Origin: Ornithinibacillus massiliensis
Lineage (GTDB): Bacteria; Bacillota; Bacilli; Bacillales; Amphibacillaceae
DNA length: 64,000 bases
Direction of reading: 5' to 3'
NCBI RefSeq assembly: GCF_018310345.1
Contig: NZ_JAGXBY010000006.1
Coordinates: forward strand, 167,223 to 231,222
Of the stretch, positions 63,955 to 64,000 are shown one piece after another; position 1 is the stretch's first letter; the number at the start of each line of letters is the position of its first letter. The translations under genes and the position numbers were made by a program. A model generated the notes under the pieces. It made no database searches, had not been told where the DNA came from, and worked only from the letters and a program-made list of their open reading frames with translations.

Positions 63955-64000
63955 TTTAATCGCGTCAAAAAAGCAATGGATTAAGTATTTCTTATCCCCC

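Overview
The window is a low-GC Firmicutes chromosome segment, most likely a Bacillaceae of the Oceanobacillus/Virgibacillus/Ornithinibacillus type. The evidence is gene order: long blocks match the Bacillus subtilis order (yvyE-degSU-degV-comFA-comFC-yvyF-flgMNKL-yviE-fliW-csrA-flaG-fliDST-hpf-secA-prfB-cccB-ftsEX-ctpB-minJ, uvrBA, yvlD-hprK-lgt-yvoD-ppaX-yvoF, yvcD-trxB-rapZ-yvcK-whiA-crh, clpP with a nearby tRNA-Arg). Start codons, strong Shine-Dalgarno sequences and SigA, SigD, SigB, CtsR and LexA type sites also fit a Bacillus relative. The genus is inferred; no rRNA is present.

Layout. 1-5.4 kb: the end of a Cof-type HAD hydrolase, a YdjO-like protein, an unusual P-loop protein, two paralogous IDEAL-domain proteins, a structured intergenic region and a PBP3-like lipoprotein. 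5.5-6.4 kb: an LCP cell-wall ligase. 6.5-10.8 kb: a compact biofilm-matrix module: a leader with three GTTCTTT SinR-type boxes, tasA, tapA, sipW, a TasA-like protein with an LPKTA sortase signal, then a class-I c-di-GMP riboswitch, a very short sinI (39 codons, easily missed) and sinR. 10.9-13.7 kb: vanZ-like, a 51-aa ORF and nagAB. 13.7-28.3 kb: yvyE, degSU, degV, comF, the late flagellar cluster (hag absent from its usual place) and hpf. 28.5-39.7 kb: secA, prfB (programmed +1 frameshift), cccB, a 52-bp tandem repeat, ftsEX with a coiled-coil M23 protein, ctpB, a palindromic repeat element and minJ. 39.8-42.8 kb: ykoP/ykoQ/ykoN-like genes and a small XRE regulator. 43-49 kb: uvrBA, yojF-bshB2 and a 21-bp tandem repeat. 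49.6-54 kb: yvlD and the hprK-lgt-yvoD-ppaX-yvoF operon. 54.2-55.8 kb: a frameshifted glpD. 56-62.2 kb: yvcD, trxB, rapZ-yvcK-whiA-crh and clpP. 62.4-64 kb: tRNA-Arg(CCG), followed by three small membrane-protein genes and a degenerate second copy of the tRNA 3' half, which looks like a remnant of tRNA-targeted integration or duplication.

How the parts work together. The most interesting system is the matrix switch at 6.7-10.8 kb. In B. subtilis SinR represses tapA-sipW-tasA and SinI antagonises SinR. Here the sinI leader carries a c-di-GMP-I aptamer, so the second messenger could set SinI production directly. A SinR-type box lies just upstream of the sinI -10 element, and a 7-bp inverted repeat could mask the sinR ribosome binding site, but only in transcripts that read through from sinI. 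The target operon sits immediately upstream and includes a TasA-like protein with a sortase signal that could tether fibres to the wall. DegS-DegU and the flagellar genes follow within a few kb, so sessile and motile programmes are encoded side by side. These regulatory links are inferred from sequence and untested.
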